Source: Bradyrhizobium rifense (GTDB lineage: Bacteria > Pseudomonadota > Alphaproteobacteria > Rhizobiales > Xanthobacteraceae). Taken from it: a DNA stretch of 64,000 bases. The position numbers were made by a program, and so were the translations under genes. The notes below the pieces were generated by a model. The model had not been told where the DNA came from. It saw nothing but the letters and a program-made list of their open reading frames with translations, and made no database searches. Of the stretch, positions 9,590 through 18,679 are shown piece after piece (position 1 is the stretch's first letter; each line of letters starts with the position of its first letter). The DNA lies in the NCBI RefSeq assembly GCF_008123425.1, contig NZ_VSSS01000041.1, forward strand, positions 107,001 to 171,000, in the 5' to 3' direction.

Positions 9590-10330
9590 ATGTATATTTT
9601 GGGGGCTCTGCTCCTGATAGCCGGTTGTCTTCTGTGCATCACGATCGCCTGGGCAGCGGCCGGATTTTTTGCGATGGGGAGCGGTCTTATTTGTCTGTTG
9701 GTTGCGGAGGAGGGGTGGAGAGCGTCTCGCCTGCCGGAAAGTGCAATGGCTCGGCTGATTGATCTCAACTCGTCGCGCGCGACTCCCCAAACTCTCTCAA
9801 GCCCATTTCTCTTAAGTCGCGAAGGAGATGAGTATGAACAACGCTGGAAGTGGCTCTTGGAATCCGATGCGGATCTTGCGAGCGTGGCCAAAATTCTCGA
9901 GAGATTTGGACCGTGTTATGTGGGCCAGCTCGCTCGAGTGTACACCGTGTTCGAAAGGAAAGACTTCCTCCCCGTCATACTCAAGATGATCGTCAGTGCA
10001 GCAAGTCACAATGGGGGTGCAAGCGAGGCTGCCGAGTCTCCGACGCAAGAGGGGAGCCGTGACGGTCTCGGCTCGGAGGCTAGGACGCCGAATGTTGATC
10101 CGCCCCCACCCGCGTATGGATCCCGCGCGCAAGAATGTGGAGAGGACGATACGACGACGTTGTCCGGACTCGCACAACCGCACCAGAACGATGGGCCTGA
10201 GGTTGGCCTCGATGACTTGGACAGCCTGAAGCAATTGTTCAACAAGCTAGCTTCATTTGAGGACAGCGAAAAATCCCTCATCGGACAGCGACGACCGGCG
10301 GGTGCCAAGAGTAGCATCCTCAGAGATTGA
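9590..10330 (+). CDS. Membrane-anchored hypothetical protein with long charged tail
   Basis: 246 residues from ATG 9590 (a TTG three codons earlier is also possible). The N terminus is hydrophobic (MYILGALLLIAGCLLCITIAW and a second run FFAMGSGLICLLVAEE), either two transmembrane helices or, less likely, a lipoprotein signal (IAGC). Residues about 80-145 form a soluble segment (EQRWKWLLESDADLASVAKI, then YVGQLARVYTVFERKDFLP) and the last 100 residues are low-complexity, acidic and Pro/Ser-rich. No family recognised. The upstream 60 bases are very AT-rich (about 9530-9580), consistent with its own promoter. Confidence 0.6.
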   Translation: MYILGALLLIAGCLLCITIAWAAAGFFAMGSGLICLLVAEEGWRASRLPESAMARLIDLNSSRATPQTLSSPFLLSREGDEYEQRWKWLLESDADLASVAKILERFGPCYVGQLARVYTVFERKDFLPVILKMIVSAASHNGGASEAAESPTQEGSRDGLGSEARTPNVDPPPPAYGSRAQECGEDDTTTLSGLAQPHQNDGPEVGLDDLDSLKQLFNKLASFEDSEKSLIGQRRPAGAKSSILRD

Positions 10331-10530
10331 AGCGGCGACCGCTTGTTCTTGGTTTCTCGTCGTACAGCTGTGCGGCATTCCGTCAAGAGATTCCCGGCAG
10401 CCGAACGTTCCTTCGCTAACCGCCGCTCGACGAATTCGCCAGTAGCCGAGTAGATTGTTGTAATGCGTGTGTACTGTGCCCTGCTTCCAGTACTTCAGAA
10501 ACGCGCAAGCAGCCAAGTCATCGATGACGT
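10331..10530 (-). pseudogene. Possible tyrosine recombinase fragment (decayed)
   Basis: On the minus strand this gap encodes VIDDLAACAFLKYWKQGT, then THYNNLLGYWR, then AVSEG and further on NQEQAVAASISED. The order resembles the N-terminal SAM-like region of tyrosine recombinases common in rhizobia (a 'tLaaFlryw...t..hynlLlGywRfAvsrG' pattern followed by a proline-rich linker and the start of the catalytic domain). Catalytic Arg/His/Tyr are absent and the reading frame overlaps the end of the preceding gene, so at most it is a relic. The match is by eye only and could be chance. Confidence 0.25.
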
Positions 10531-10542
10531 TCTAGTGAAAAG

Positions 10543-11664
10543 CTATGGGAGGCCTTTGAGAGCGCCTCGTCTCCAAAGTTCAGATTTGGCAACAAGCTGA
10601 CTGCGGATCGATTCTGTCGACTGAACGATGTCGTGGAAAGCAATTTCCGTTGGCAACCAACGGAGCTTTGATTGGTCTTTGCCTGTCGACAAATTGAGCG
10701 TGGAGAAACCGTGCCCGATCGCCCATTTGATGATCTCCACTACGAGAGTCGTCATCACACCGTACTTTTTCCAGCTAGGCTCAAAACCAGAAAAGTACAG
10801 ATAGATGTCTTGGCCCAGGCCAAAGGCAACCCGTGATGCCACAATCTCTTCGTCGACCTCGAGCTCGAAAATACGGACCAGCCCGCGCGATCCCATTGCG
10901 CCGATAATATCATCGAGGAAACGACGGCTTTGAGCCGTATGGAAGTTATCACGGTGCTGCTTCATGTCTGCAGCCGATGACCGAGCCTGATGCAGACGAA
11001 AGAAACGGTGCAAAACCTCATCTTTGAGGTCGGGTGATTCGGTCACGCGGAGGGCGAGCTTATGCCTGTCGCGGTCTAGGAACTCGTACCCTTTCCTGAT
11101 GCTCTTGCGGGTGTTGTTGGAAAGGGTTGAGTGAAAGTCCTCCCAACAGCCTGGTAGGTTCACGATGTAGTCAGGAAGAATGCGTTCGGTTCTCAGTTTG
11201 CCCTGAGGCAGTTGGACGACGGCGTCGGAACGAATGCCGCTCCATTTGAAGACATCCCAGTTCTTTTCTTTCTCGCCAAAGTGCTTTGCGAGAGCGGACA
11301 ACGCGTCACGCTGATGTTCGGCTTTGCATACAAGGCCTCGAACCTCAGTAAGGCTCGGATCCGCTCCGAAAAACTGTACTTTGGACACGCGAAGCGGGCC
11401 GATATTTGGTTCGTAAGTGCGCATCAGCGGAGCAATCGCGAGAAGTTGCCCGTCGGGCCTTCGAACTTCATGGACGAAGAATTCGTCGCGCCGCAACAGC
11501 CCAGACCGAGAGAAATGTTTCCACCAAAGCTCGTTCCAGATGGGCGACGTAAATGGCATGCGAGGGGTCAAGCTGCTATCAAGATTCTCCCATTCACAAC
11601 GCAGCTTCTGGAAGGCGTCGGTGTGGGACAGCCTACTGACAATCGGAGACATTAACTCTGCCAT
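10543..11664 (-). CDS. CelD/BcsL-type GNAT acyltransferase (FemAB-like)
   Basis: About 373 residues. The C-terminal half carries the acetyltransf_6/CelD-BcsL pattern: LSNNTRKSIRKGYEFLDRD, then FHTAQSRRFLDDIIGAMG, ELEVDEEIVASRVAFGLG, IYLYFSGFEPSWKKYGVM and FSTLNLSTGKDQSKLRW. Enzymes of this group acylate amino groups or sugars and are frequent in EPS and cellulose loci. The neighbouring GT2 gene ends 8 bases upstream of the ATG at 11664-11662, so the two form an operon with the GT2 first. A TTG at 11700 would extend into that gene, and an ATG at 11652 is a further option. Acylation of the EPS, or of an amino function from the NRPS product, is inferred from context only. Confidence 0.8.
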   Translation of the reverse strand: MAELMSPIVSRLSHTDAFQKLRCEWENLDSSLTPRMPFTSPIWNELWWKHFSRSGLLRRDEFFVHEVRRPDGQLLAIAPLMRTYEPNIGPLRVSKVQFFGADPSLTEVRGLVCKAEHQRDALSALAKHFGEKEKNWDVFKWSGIRSDAVVQLPQGKLRTERILPDYIVNLPGCWEDFHSTLSNNTRKSIRKGYEFLDRDRHKLALRVTESPDLKDEVLHRFFRLHQARSSAADMKQHRDNFHTAQSRRFLDDIIGAMGSRGLVRIFELEVDEEIVASRVAFGLGQDIYLYFSGFEPSWKKYGVMTTLVVEIIKWAIGHGFSTLNLSTGKDQSKLRWLPTEIAFHDIVQSTESIRSQLVAKSELWRRGALKGLP

Positions 11665-11671
11665 AATCGGC

Positions 11672-12499
11672 TTATACAAAAATGAATATCGCGCGAGCAA
11701 ATAACTTCAAAGCGTAAAATTCGAAGCTGCCCCAAGTCGACTTGTACCTTGCGTTTGTTAGATGTTGTGCGACGTGAAGATCGTCGAGATCCAATTGGGT
11801 GAGCTCAGGCGCGTGCATAAGCGACGGGTTTCCAATGCGATATTTAAGTCCAACGCGATCGAGAAAGCACACGTCAAATTGTCGCATTGCTCGAGCATAA
11901 AGGTCTATGTCCTCGCGGAGGCGAAGCTGTGCGTCGAAACCGCCGAGCTGCTCAAGGCATCGTCGGCGCAACATCACTGCACTGCAAACTAACAGAGCCC
12001 AATGGAACATGAGGCATGCAACAAAAACGCGTCTTGAGCGAAAGCGCTCACAGAACATCGCGAGCCGTGCGGCTCTGTTAAAGTAGCGCTTTTCATGCTG
12101 CAGTTGGGAAGGCGAGCAATCGCCGAAGGGATCGATGCGACTGAATACTACGCCTACATTCGGGTTTTTTGCAAAAGCCTCCTTGACGGTAGCGTAATGC
12201 CCGGGTGGGATGATGTCATCATCATCAAGGAAATGTACGAAATCTCCGCGTCCGATTGGCCAACCCAGGTTTCTGACGGCGCTTGGAAAGCCCCCCGACG
12301 GTTTCGGGTTAGCTAGGTAGGTGACGCGTGCGTCGCCGACGCTTGCGACGACGGCTTCGGCAGACCGCTCTGGGCTGTCATCGACGACAATAATCTCGAT
12401 CTCCGCCTCACGTTGACCAAGTACGCTCGAGATCGCCTCGCGGAGTTGGTCTGGCCGTCGAAACGTCGGAACTACGACCGTAAAATCAATTGCCTTCAC
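11672..12499 (-). CDS. Glycosyltransferase family 2
   Basis: 275 residues with the GT-A fold signature at the N terminus: FTVVVPTFRRPDQLREAISS, IEIIVVDDSPE, then the metal-binding region VHFLDDDDIIPPGHY near residue 100. The acceptor part has GGFDAQLRLREDIDLYARAM, the usual ED motif before the catalytic base. Hydrophobic stretches near 165-180 and at the C terminus suggest loose membrane association. It starts with GTG at 12499, preceded by GGTGATG. First gene of a two-gene minus-strand operon with the CelD-type acyltransferase. It probably adds one sugar of the EPS repeat from an NDP-sugar on the cytoplasmic face; donor and linkage are unknown. Confidence 0.88.
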   Translation of the reverse strand: MKAIDFTVVVPTFRRPDQLREAISSVLGQREAEIEIIVVDDSPERSAEAVVASVGDARVTYLANPKPSGGFPSAVRNLGWPIGRGDFVHFLDDDDIIPPGHYATVKEAFAKNPNVGVVFSRIDPFGDCSPSQLQHEKRYFNRAARLAMFCERFRSRRVFVACLMFHWALLVCSAVMLRRRCLEQLGGFDAQLRLREDIDLYARAMRQFDVCFLDRVGLKYRIGNPSLMHAPELTQLDLDDLHVAQHLTNARYKSTWGSFEFYALKLFARAIFIFV

Positions 12500-12774
12500 G
12501 GGACATCACCAAAATTCTCTTGGATAATCGGCGGGACTCGGAAATGTGAATTATTAACATCTTACCCAGTCAACTGTACGGTTAAACGCGCCGTTGGTTT
12601 ACGGCGCCGGTACAGGTCTGAATGACAGGTGGATCGGTAAGGGGTGCGTCTCTTGGAGTTGCTTGATTGGTTGAGCAGATGCGTCCGCAGCCGTAGAGCG
12701 CTTTCATTGGAGCGGGGCTATGGTAAGCTTCGAGATAAGTTCAGGGCATAGTTTTTATGCCACGGGAGACAGTT

Positions 12775-13095
12775 ATGCGGTTCATTTTTGGGTTACTGCT
12801 GCTATGGGCATCTTCAGCTCAAGCTCAGAACTGCCAAACCGTGGCTGGACAGGTTCCTTGCGGATCGAGCGGACTATCGAGCGCACGCAACGGAGGTATT
12901 ACCTATTGGAATGACGGAGATACTTCGCGGCGGTTCGGGAGCACAACCTATAATAGCGATGGGACAAGCTTTCAGACCTATGGGAACAGCTCGTATTTTA
13001 GTAACGGCGCTACGGCGCAGACATACGGGAACACGACCATGTTCAGTAATGGTCGCTCCTGCCAGCGATATGGGAACCAGTTGTTCTGCAACTGA
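12775..13095 (+). CDS. Small secreted Tyr/Asn/Gly-repeat protein
   Basis: 106 residues. The ATG at 12775 is preceded by GGGAG at a good distance; an in-frame ATG at 12757 lacks this. A Sec signal peptide (MRFIFGLLLLWASSAQAQ, AQA cleavage) is followed by a short mature protein with two N-terminal and two C-terminal cysteines and at least three copies of a roughly 17-residue unit: SSYFSNGATAQTYGN, TTMFSNGRSCQRYGN and less exact copies before them. Repeats of this kind suggest a small extracellular beta-repeat or surface protein. I recognise the style from rhizobial genomes but no named family. No transport or enzymatic motif. Confidence 0.7.
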   Translation: MRFIFGLLLLWASSAQAQNCQTVAGQVPCGSSGLSSARNGGITYWNDGDTSRRFGSTTYNSDGTSFQTYGNSSYFSNGATAQTYGNTTMFSNGRSCQRYGNQLFCN

Positions 13096-13155
13096 TCCGA
13101 TCAAGTCTAGCCCGCGGCGTTCATCCCCACCCAAGCGAGATGCAAGTCTTGGCCA

Positions 13156-13704
13156 ATGACCGACGACTTTTCCCGCCCAGGATTTCCTTATACGTATCGC
13201 TGGAAGAATGAGGGGCGGCAGGGACAGCGGTGTCGCGTGATCGCGCTCGGGACCATGTACTCCTGCCTGCTCGAGTTCTCAGACGGCTTCAAAATGGTGA
13301 GCACTACCAACGCTCTGAGAGAGGATCCCCCTGTCACGAGGCATGAAGGGCCTCCCTCGCCTCGCCAGTCAGAGTCGAGGCGTGACTCGCAAACAGCAGA
13401 CCGAAGAGAGGTTCACGCTGCGGCGGTTCTACGTGCCGGCATGGGTCGAGACCGTTTGGTTCGTGCAATTAAATCTATTGCGGCAATAATTGAATATTTA
13501 CCATATTTCGATAATCCAGTGGTCACTTACGAAGCAATAGTAAGGGGCCGCAATGGTCAGGCACTTCCTACTCATTCTGGCTATTGCCTCCTTTCTTTCC
13601 GGATGTTGCAGAGACACCAGAAGCTTCGTGCAGCGCTCTGCGTACGCCGCCTCTCATCCGGACGGGCTTCCTATTGTTGCAGTCCCGCGCCCGCATTTTG
13701 TTAA
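13156..13704 (+). CDS. Hypothetical, short conserved N terminus with doubtful tail
   Basis: The first 60 residues look like a real small protein found in rhizobia: RQGQRCRVIALGTMYSCLLE followed by FSDGFKMVSTTNALRED, a compact beta-barrel-like pattern for which I know no function. After about residue 60 the frame turns low-complexity, crosses an AT-rich stretch (13470-13550) that looks intergenic, and then runs 150 bases into the lipoprotein gene that starts at 13553 in another frame. The likely explanation is loss of the original stop codon, so only roughly 13156-13340 is probably meaningful. Confidence 0.4.
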   Translation: MTDDFSRPGFPYTYRWKNEGRQGQRCRVIALGTMYSCLLEFSDGFKMVSTTNALREDPPVTRHEGPPSPRQSESRRDSQTADRREVHAAAVLRAGMGRDRLVRAIKSIAAIIEYLPYFDNPVVTYEAIVRGRNGQALPTHSGYCLLSFRMLQRHQKLRAALCVRRLSSGRASYCCSPAPAFC

Positions 13705-14008
13705 ACTTTCCAAATCTCGCAAATCTGGCTTCGAAGTGCCGGCAGCGAATGGGCCGAAAACACCAGACAACGTACCGTCTGAAGACGAGCTGGCCAAGAT
13801 GACTCCTTATTCGAAGGAATGGGTAGCTGCTCTGGAGGCAATCAATCGTGCAGCCGAGGAAAAGCTGAATCAGAAACTGGTCATTTGCCGTGGTTGTCTG
13901 CCGCCCCCGCTCGACGATCAACCCGGATCCATCGACGCGCCCGGGCAGATGAAGCGCTCCAGACGAGGAGGCGAGCCTTTCGCATTCGGCGCCGGCGTCA
14001 TTCCGTGA
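13553..14008 (+). CDS. Hypothetical lipoprotein
   Basis: 151 residues with a clear lipoprotein signal peptide (MVRHFLLILAIASF, then lipobox LSGC, Cys18). The mature part is rich in Pro, Lys and Ser, with a helical middle (SKEWVAALEAINRAAEEKLN) and a Cys-x-x-Cys (ICRGC) near residue 112. AAGGGG precedes the ATG at a suitable distance. No family recognised. It probably sits in the outer or inner membrane facing the periplasm. It overlaps the doubtful 3' end of the preceding reading frame. Confidence 0.65.
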   Translation: MVRHFLLILAIASFLSGCCRDTRSFVQRSAYAASHPDGLPIVAVPRPHFVKLSKSRKSGFEVPAANGPKTPDNVPSEDELAKMTPYSKEWVAALEAINRAAEEKLNQKLVICRGCLPPPLDDQPGSIDAPGQMKRSRRGGEPFAFGAGVIP

Positions 14009-14040
14009 ATTTCAGAACTGCTACGCGCGCCTCAAAAGAT

Positions 14041-15326
14041 CTACGTCTCCGTTCGATAACTTCCGGTTACGAATAGATGTGTTTGCGGAACGCTCGACTG
14101 CAGCGCGATCCAAAGCCAATCCAGCAGCGCCAACAGCAGCAGAATGGATACAGGCACGTACAGTGCGGCGCCGTTGAGCTGAATGACGCCATGCCGAGAA
14201 AGCAGGACGACTGCTACAGCAGCCAAATACATGAACAGATTAGCTACCAAAAAACGAAGTTGCCGTTCGCAATGGTTTTACCAGCGCTAGAAGTACAAAG
14301 AACGAAGCATAGTAGCAGCCGGGTGTAGCCATGATCATAATTGCTGTCACACCAGACGCAAACGCCGTGACGACATCGCGCGTCGTCCATATGACGCGCA
14401 GACACATGGCTGTCAAAGCTGCGCTTGCCAGGATGATGTACCAAATGTGCTCGCGCTTAGTCATGATAATGTCAGCCGAAATTCGCGTATAAACATATAA
14501 GCTCGACGGATCGACAAGTTCGCCGCGCATATTGCTGAGACTCGAACTGAATGGGACCATAAGTCCAACAGCGTTGGGCCCCATTACACCGCCGAGCAGC
14601 GACAGGCGCTGTGCCGATTCTAGCCACCCTGCCGCGCCGCGTCCGGCCATGCAGCCTAAGGCGACCAGCAGGAAGCCGACGCCGATAAATCCGAGCGCGA
14701 ATTGAATTGCGCGTGCCTTTTCTTGCTACGCTGGCAATAGCGAGCAACAAGAAGTCGACGGACGCATAGAGAGCGACACTAAGTTGCCGAAACGGAAGCC
14801 ATGCCGTGAATATTCGTTCGATCGCGATCCTAGAGGGGGGCGGATTATAACCGTGATCCAGAAAGATGTCCTGGTGGATACGATAGTGTGTCGCGTCCTC
14901 GCGGAATGCGGCCCACCGACTATCGGAAAAACGCATGCGAATTTGGTGTTGTAGCTCCGCCAATCGCGCGAGTGGCACCACATCGTTCGTCTTAAGGTCG
15001 CGGATCCGAGGTGGCGGGACGAATGTCGGATCTTTCTCTTCAAATGCCTCGATTGTTGCAACGTAAATACCATCGTAGCCAAGTTCGGGGAAATATTTCG
15101 AGCCTAATACATAATGATATTGGTCCCAGATGTGGAATGGCGTGCCGTCCGTATGGAAACCCCCGAAGTTTACGTAGCCGAACGCGCCAGCTGCGACCAG
15201 ACACCACAACAATCGCTCGCGGAGCGGCTCGCGCCGAGCCCAAGACGCTCGACGAAGCGCCCATAGAACGAACAGCGACAACAGAATCGCGATGACTTTG
15301 ACAAGCGCTTCCTTTGGTTCGCTCAT
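14041..15326 (-). pseudogene. Multi-span membrane protein broken by two frameshifts
   Basis: Three consecutive minus-strand frames make one protein. The first (15326 to about 14725) has an N-terminal helix, a soluble segment (WDQYHYVLGSKYFPELGYDG, later FLDHGYNPPPSRI) and a helix ending VDFLLLAIASVA. The message then continues in another frame as QEKARAIQFALGFIGVGFLL and MAGRGAAGWLESAQRLSLLG until about 14265, where a second shift leads into RQLRFLVANLFMYL and the final helices ending at 14041. Each junction restores an uninterrupted hydrophobic pattern, which argues for real indels or sequencing errors rather than separate genes. The architecture suits a GT-C-like or EPS-associated membrane protein of about 425 residues; no named family is certain. 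Confidence 0.7.
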
Positions 15327-15523
15327 GCTGACGAGTGTAATCGCCAGAGTTGGGACAACGTGGGGAAGCCCGTTGCCCGATCATCTCCGACCCAGCACTG
15401 CCCCCAAAGACACGCTCGCCCGAAAGCTGGCTGATGCATGACGAACAATTCTTATCACAAGACTACTGGTTTCGAACTTCCAGAGGTTCGGTCTACGAGA
15501 TATGAAAGCGCCAAGCCCTGATC

Positions 15524-16984
15524 TTAGTAAGCATTACGCTGCTTGAGTACTTCTGAGAACGTCTTGACTAGAATCTTGGCGTCGAGCCTGAGACTCCAGT
15601 TATTGATATACCAGAGGTCCAGCCGAACCCGTTCGGCGATGTCATCTACGGTCGGAGTTGCCCCTCTGGCCCCGTTGCATTGGGCCCAACCAGTTATGCC
15701 CGGTTTGACGTGCTGACGAACGGAATAGTCGCTTAACATTTGTTCAAATTGGTCGTCGTGGGCGAGTGCGTGAGGGCGAGGTCCAACCAGTGACATCTCT
15801 CCCCGCAAGACATTGAACAATTGCGGCAACTCGTCCACGCTCATGGCTCGCAGAATGCGTCCAAGCTCAGTTACGCGGGGGTCATTCCGGGTCGCCTGTG
15901 CGATTGCTGAGCCGTTCTCCTGAACCGTCATGGTTCGGAATTTGAATATTGTGAAGCGCCTCTTGTTGAAGCCTTTCCGATCCTGATGGAAAATGATCGG
16001 ACCGGGGCTGTCCAATTTGATAGCGATCGCTGTGATGACCATGATCGGCGACAGGAAAAGTAGCGCCAGGGCGGCTAGGATAATATCGGCTGTGCGCTTG
16101 ATCAGGCACTGGGCATCGCTCAACGGCGCACTTTGAATATGAACGGCGAGTTTACGAAGGCACTCGGACGAAGCACCCTGCGTCAGCGAGCGAACGTTGA
16201 CGTCAGGTAGTAGCCACGCGGCCATTGGAAGAGCCTTCAGGCGACTGCGAATGAGTTCGAAACGTGTTGCTTCCGTCCACGACAACGCAACCAGAATTTC
16301 CAGGCAATCGTGGCGTCTGGCAAAGTCGCTGGCCAAATTCAGGGTGCTTACATCCGCATGCATGGCATCCGGCCTGTTGGCGTCGCTCAGCAGAAAGATC
16401 TTGACGTCTCCCGTGCCAAACTGCTTCAGCAATCGTTGTCGTCTTAAGGCTGCAACTTCGCTCGATGAGCCGATCAGCACGATGGGACGCCATCCTACGA
16501 TCTTACGCGATGCGGCCGCAGCTAGAGCCGCTTTCACGATGCTGCGTGCCCCGAATAGAAGCAATGGCGCGAGAATGCTGAAGGCGACGAACGCGCCTCG
16601 TGAGTAGCTCGGGCCAATCTTAAGCAGGAATGCAAGCAGCGCTAACAGTAGCGCCGTCACGGACCAGCAAGACATGATCGCGCCGGTCTCGAGATGCGCT
16701 TGCATCGCGTTTGGGAAGCTGTAGTGATCTCTTCCACTCATTCGGAAAACGTACAGCAGTCCTGCAAGGGTTCCGATGGCGAAATAGGGAAGCAGGTTCA
16801 GCTGGTCGTGGCTGATCAAGATTTGATAAGCGCTCCCTGCGATCGCACTCGACAGGAGAATGACAGTCAAGTCGATCGTAGAGAGCAGATAGGGAATGGC
16901 GCTCCCCGAAATGCGAAGAGTTCCTCCAGCGGGCTGCGGCCGAAACCGATCAATCTGCCCGCGAATATCAGAGCCGTCCGTCAA
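15524..16984 (-). CDS. Undecaprenyl-phosphate sugar phosphotransferase (WcaJ/ExoY family)
   Basis: 486 residues. Four N-terminal transmembrane helices, a Rossmann-like middle (PIVLIGSSSEVAALRRQRLL), a fifth hydrophobic segment (LFLSPIMVITAIAIKLDSPG) and the C-terminal bacterial sugar transferase domain: FKFRTM, DELPQLFNVLRGEMSLVGPR and KPGITGWAQCNG, all hallmarks of polyisoprenyl-phosphate hexose-1-phosphate transferases. It starts EPS repeat assembly by moving glucose- or galactose-1-phosphate to undecaprenyl phosphate. The start appears to be TTG at 16984, since an in-frame stop lies just upstream and no ATG fits. An AT-rich stretch at about 17030-17100 is its likely promoter. The downstream membrane gene on the same strand is broken. 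Confidence 0.93.
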   Translation of the reverse strand: MTDGSDIRGQIDRFRPQPAGGTLRISGSAIPYLLSTIDLTVILLSSAIAGSAYQILISHDQLNLLPYFAIGTLAGLLYVFRMSGRDHYSFPNAMQAHLETGAIMSCWSVTALLLALLAFLLKIGPSYSRGAFVAFSILAPLLLFGARSIVKAALAAAASRKIVGWRPIVLIGSSSEVAALRRQRLLKQFGTGDVKIFLLSDANRPDAMHADVSTLNLASDFARRHDCLEILVALSWTEATRFELIRSRLKALPMAAWLLPDVNVRSLTQGASSECLRKLAVHIQSAPLSDAQCLIKRTADIILAALALLFLSPIMVITAIAIKLDSPGPIIFHQDRKGFNKRRFTIFKFRTMTVQENGSAIAQATRNDPRVTELGRILRAMSVDELPQLFNVLRGEMSLVGPRPHALAHDDQFEQMLSDYSVRQHVKPGITGWAQCNGARGATPTVDDIAERVRLDLWYINNWSLRLDAKILVKTFSEVLKQRNAY

Positions 16985-17635
16985 ACCAGCACCGAACTAA
17001 TTGAAATCGCTGAGTAGTTTTGAAATTCTCGACGTATTTACTTAAAATTAACCGTGGCACTATAACCAAAAACCGAGCCGCGTAAACATTTAAATTATTT
17101 AAAGCCGTGAAGGAGAGATCGTCGCGGCGATTGATCGGCGCTCGGGCCGAGTCACAGCGTTGGATGGATCGGCTGCCGTGCCATCGCGATCGATCGTCCA
17201 TCGCAGGCTTGGAGCGGCAAGCTCATAAACGCGCCCTTTGACCGCCCAATCATCGGAAGCCATGCACCTGATTGACGCGCGACCTCTCTCAAGCGAGCGA
17301 ACCGGTTCCTGATCCATGGAAGGACGCCGCGAGGCGCTGACTCAGTGGGTACGGTCTACAGGCCTCCGCTTCCCAGAGCTTCCAGCCGGGCAGGGTTTCA
17401 TTTTCAAGCCGGAGGAAGCTCGATCTTGAGGCCGCTATACAATCGACAAGCACTCGATGATTGCAGGTTTGGGGCCCGTTATGGCAAATGGTTCGGCATG
17501 TACCGGGCATTATCGTGATGACGAGCAGATGCGTTTAGGATGTTGTTCGTCAATTGGGGTGTCACGTTGAGTTCAGATTGAATCTCTTGCTAGAATAATA
17601 TTTTGGCCCGGTACCTTGGGGCGCATAGATCACAA
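16985..17635. other. Intergenic region, divergent promoters
   Basis: About 650 bases between the minus-strand phosphotransferase and the plus-strand GT2. The part next to the phosphotransferase is AT-rich (17030-17100) and contains CATTTAAATTATT at 17087-17099, a 13-mer also found upstream of the NRPS gene at 29093. The remainder is GC-rich, and short frames there show no protein-like features. No RNA gene or hairpin stands out. Confidence 0.4.
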
Positions 17636-18679
17636 ATGATTAAGATCAGCATCATCATCAAGACGCTCAACGAGTCCGCTAACGTCGCAAGAGCCATTGA
17701 GAGCGGGCTTGCCGCGGTCGCAGACTACGACGGCGAGGTCATTGTAGCCGACAGCGCATCGGTGGACGAGACCGTCACGATCGCAAAGCATTTCCCAACG
17801 ACCGTGGCGGTGCTGGAAGACGTCTCCGAGAGGAGTTGCGGCGTCGGGCCTCAGCTGGGTTATCAATATTGCAGGGGAGATTATGTTTACATCCTCGATG
17901 GTGACATGGAGCTCGATGCCGACTTCATCCGCAAAGCTATCACTATCCTGGATGATCAGATTGAGGTTGCAGGGGTTGGCGGGTACATCCACGAGATGCG
18001 AACTGATAATCTTGAGCTCAAGGGTCGGATCAAGCGGTTTCAGCGGGCGGCCAAGAAGGGCTCGACTGACGTTCACTGCCTCAATGGGGGCGGTCTCTAC
18101 CGGCGCCTTGCGATTTCGCAAGCTGGATACCTTTCCGACCGAAACCTTCATGCATTCGAGGAATACGATCTTGGGGCTCGGCTTCGGACGAAAGGCTGGC
18201 GGCTGGTTAGGCTTGAGGATAAGGCCGTGGACCACTACAGCTATGCGATGGGGACTTGGCCGCTGCTTTGGCACCGGATCCTCAGCGGCCGTTTCCTAAG
18301 CGCTGGCGAACTCTTTCGTGCGGCGATGGCCGGCCGATATGTTGAACGCGCGCTGCGCGAGGTGAGAATTGTTCCTCTCTCGATCGGCGTTTGGGCCTAT
18401 TGGATCTGCTCGGTGGTGGTGGCCCAATTTGCCCCGCCGACACTGACGATGTTGATCGCCGCCGGGGCGCCGGTCGCGATGATGGCGATCAGGACAAAGT
18501 CATTGAATTTGGGGTTCTTTAGTGTCCTGACCTGGCATCTTTCCGCAGGTGGATTCGCTCTCGGAATCCTTAAGAAGCGGCACCCTCCGGAGGCTTCAAT
18601 CCGGAGTAAGATCGTCCATTCAACTGCCAGCAATGTCGCTTGTCCTGAGGCGAACCGGGAAAGCCTGAATGCTGGTTGA
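17636..18679 (+). CDS. Glycosyltransferase family 2, with C-terminal membrane helices
   Basis: 347 residues. N-terminal GT-A domain: IKISIIIKTLNESANVARAI, GEVIVADSASVDETV, GDYVYILDGDMELDADF (the DxD-like metal site is DGDME) and FEEYDLGARLRTKGWRLVRL. Two hydrophobic helices follow near residues 255-300, anchoring the enzyme to the inner membrane, as in EPS glycosyltransferases that extend lipid-linked oligosaccharides. The ATG at 17636 starts at the first conserved strand; a TTG 33 bases earlier adds nothing recognisable. It lies on its own between the initiating transferase and the export lipoprotein. Donor sugar not predictable. Confidence 0.88.
   Translation: MIKISIIIKTLNESANVARAIESGLAAVADYDGEVIVADSASVDETVTIAKHFPTTVAVLEDVSERSCGVGPQLGYQYCRGDYVYILDGDMELDADFIRKAITILDDQIEVAGVGGYIHEMRTDNLELKGRIKRFQRAAKKGSTDVHCLNGGGLYRRLAISQAGYLSDRNLHAFEEYDLGARLRTKGWRLVRLEDKAVDHYSYAMGTWPLLWHRILSGRFLSAGELFRAAMAGRYVERALREVRIVPLSIGVWAYWICSVVVAQFAPPTLTMLIAAGAPVAMMAIRTKSLNLGFFSVLTWHLSAGGFALGILKKRHPPEASIRSKIVHSTASNVACPEANRESLNAG

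Noticed and set aside
17630..18274. Minus-strand 214-codon frame under the GT2 gene
   Set aside because: Antisense shadow of a gene with clear GT2 motifs.
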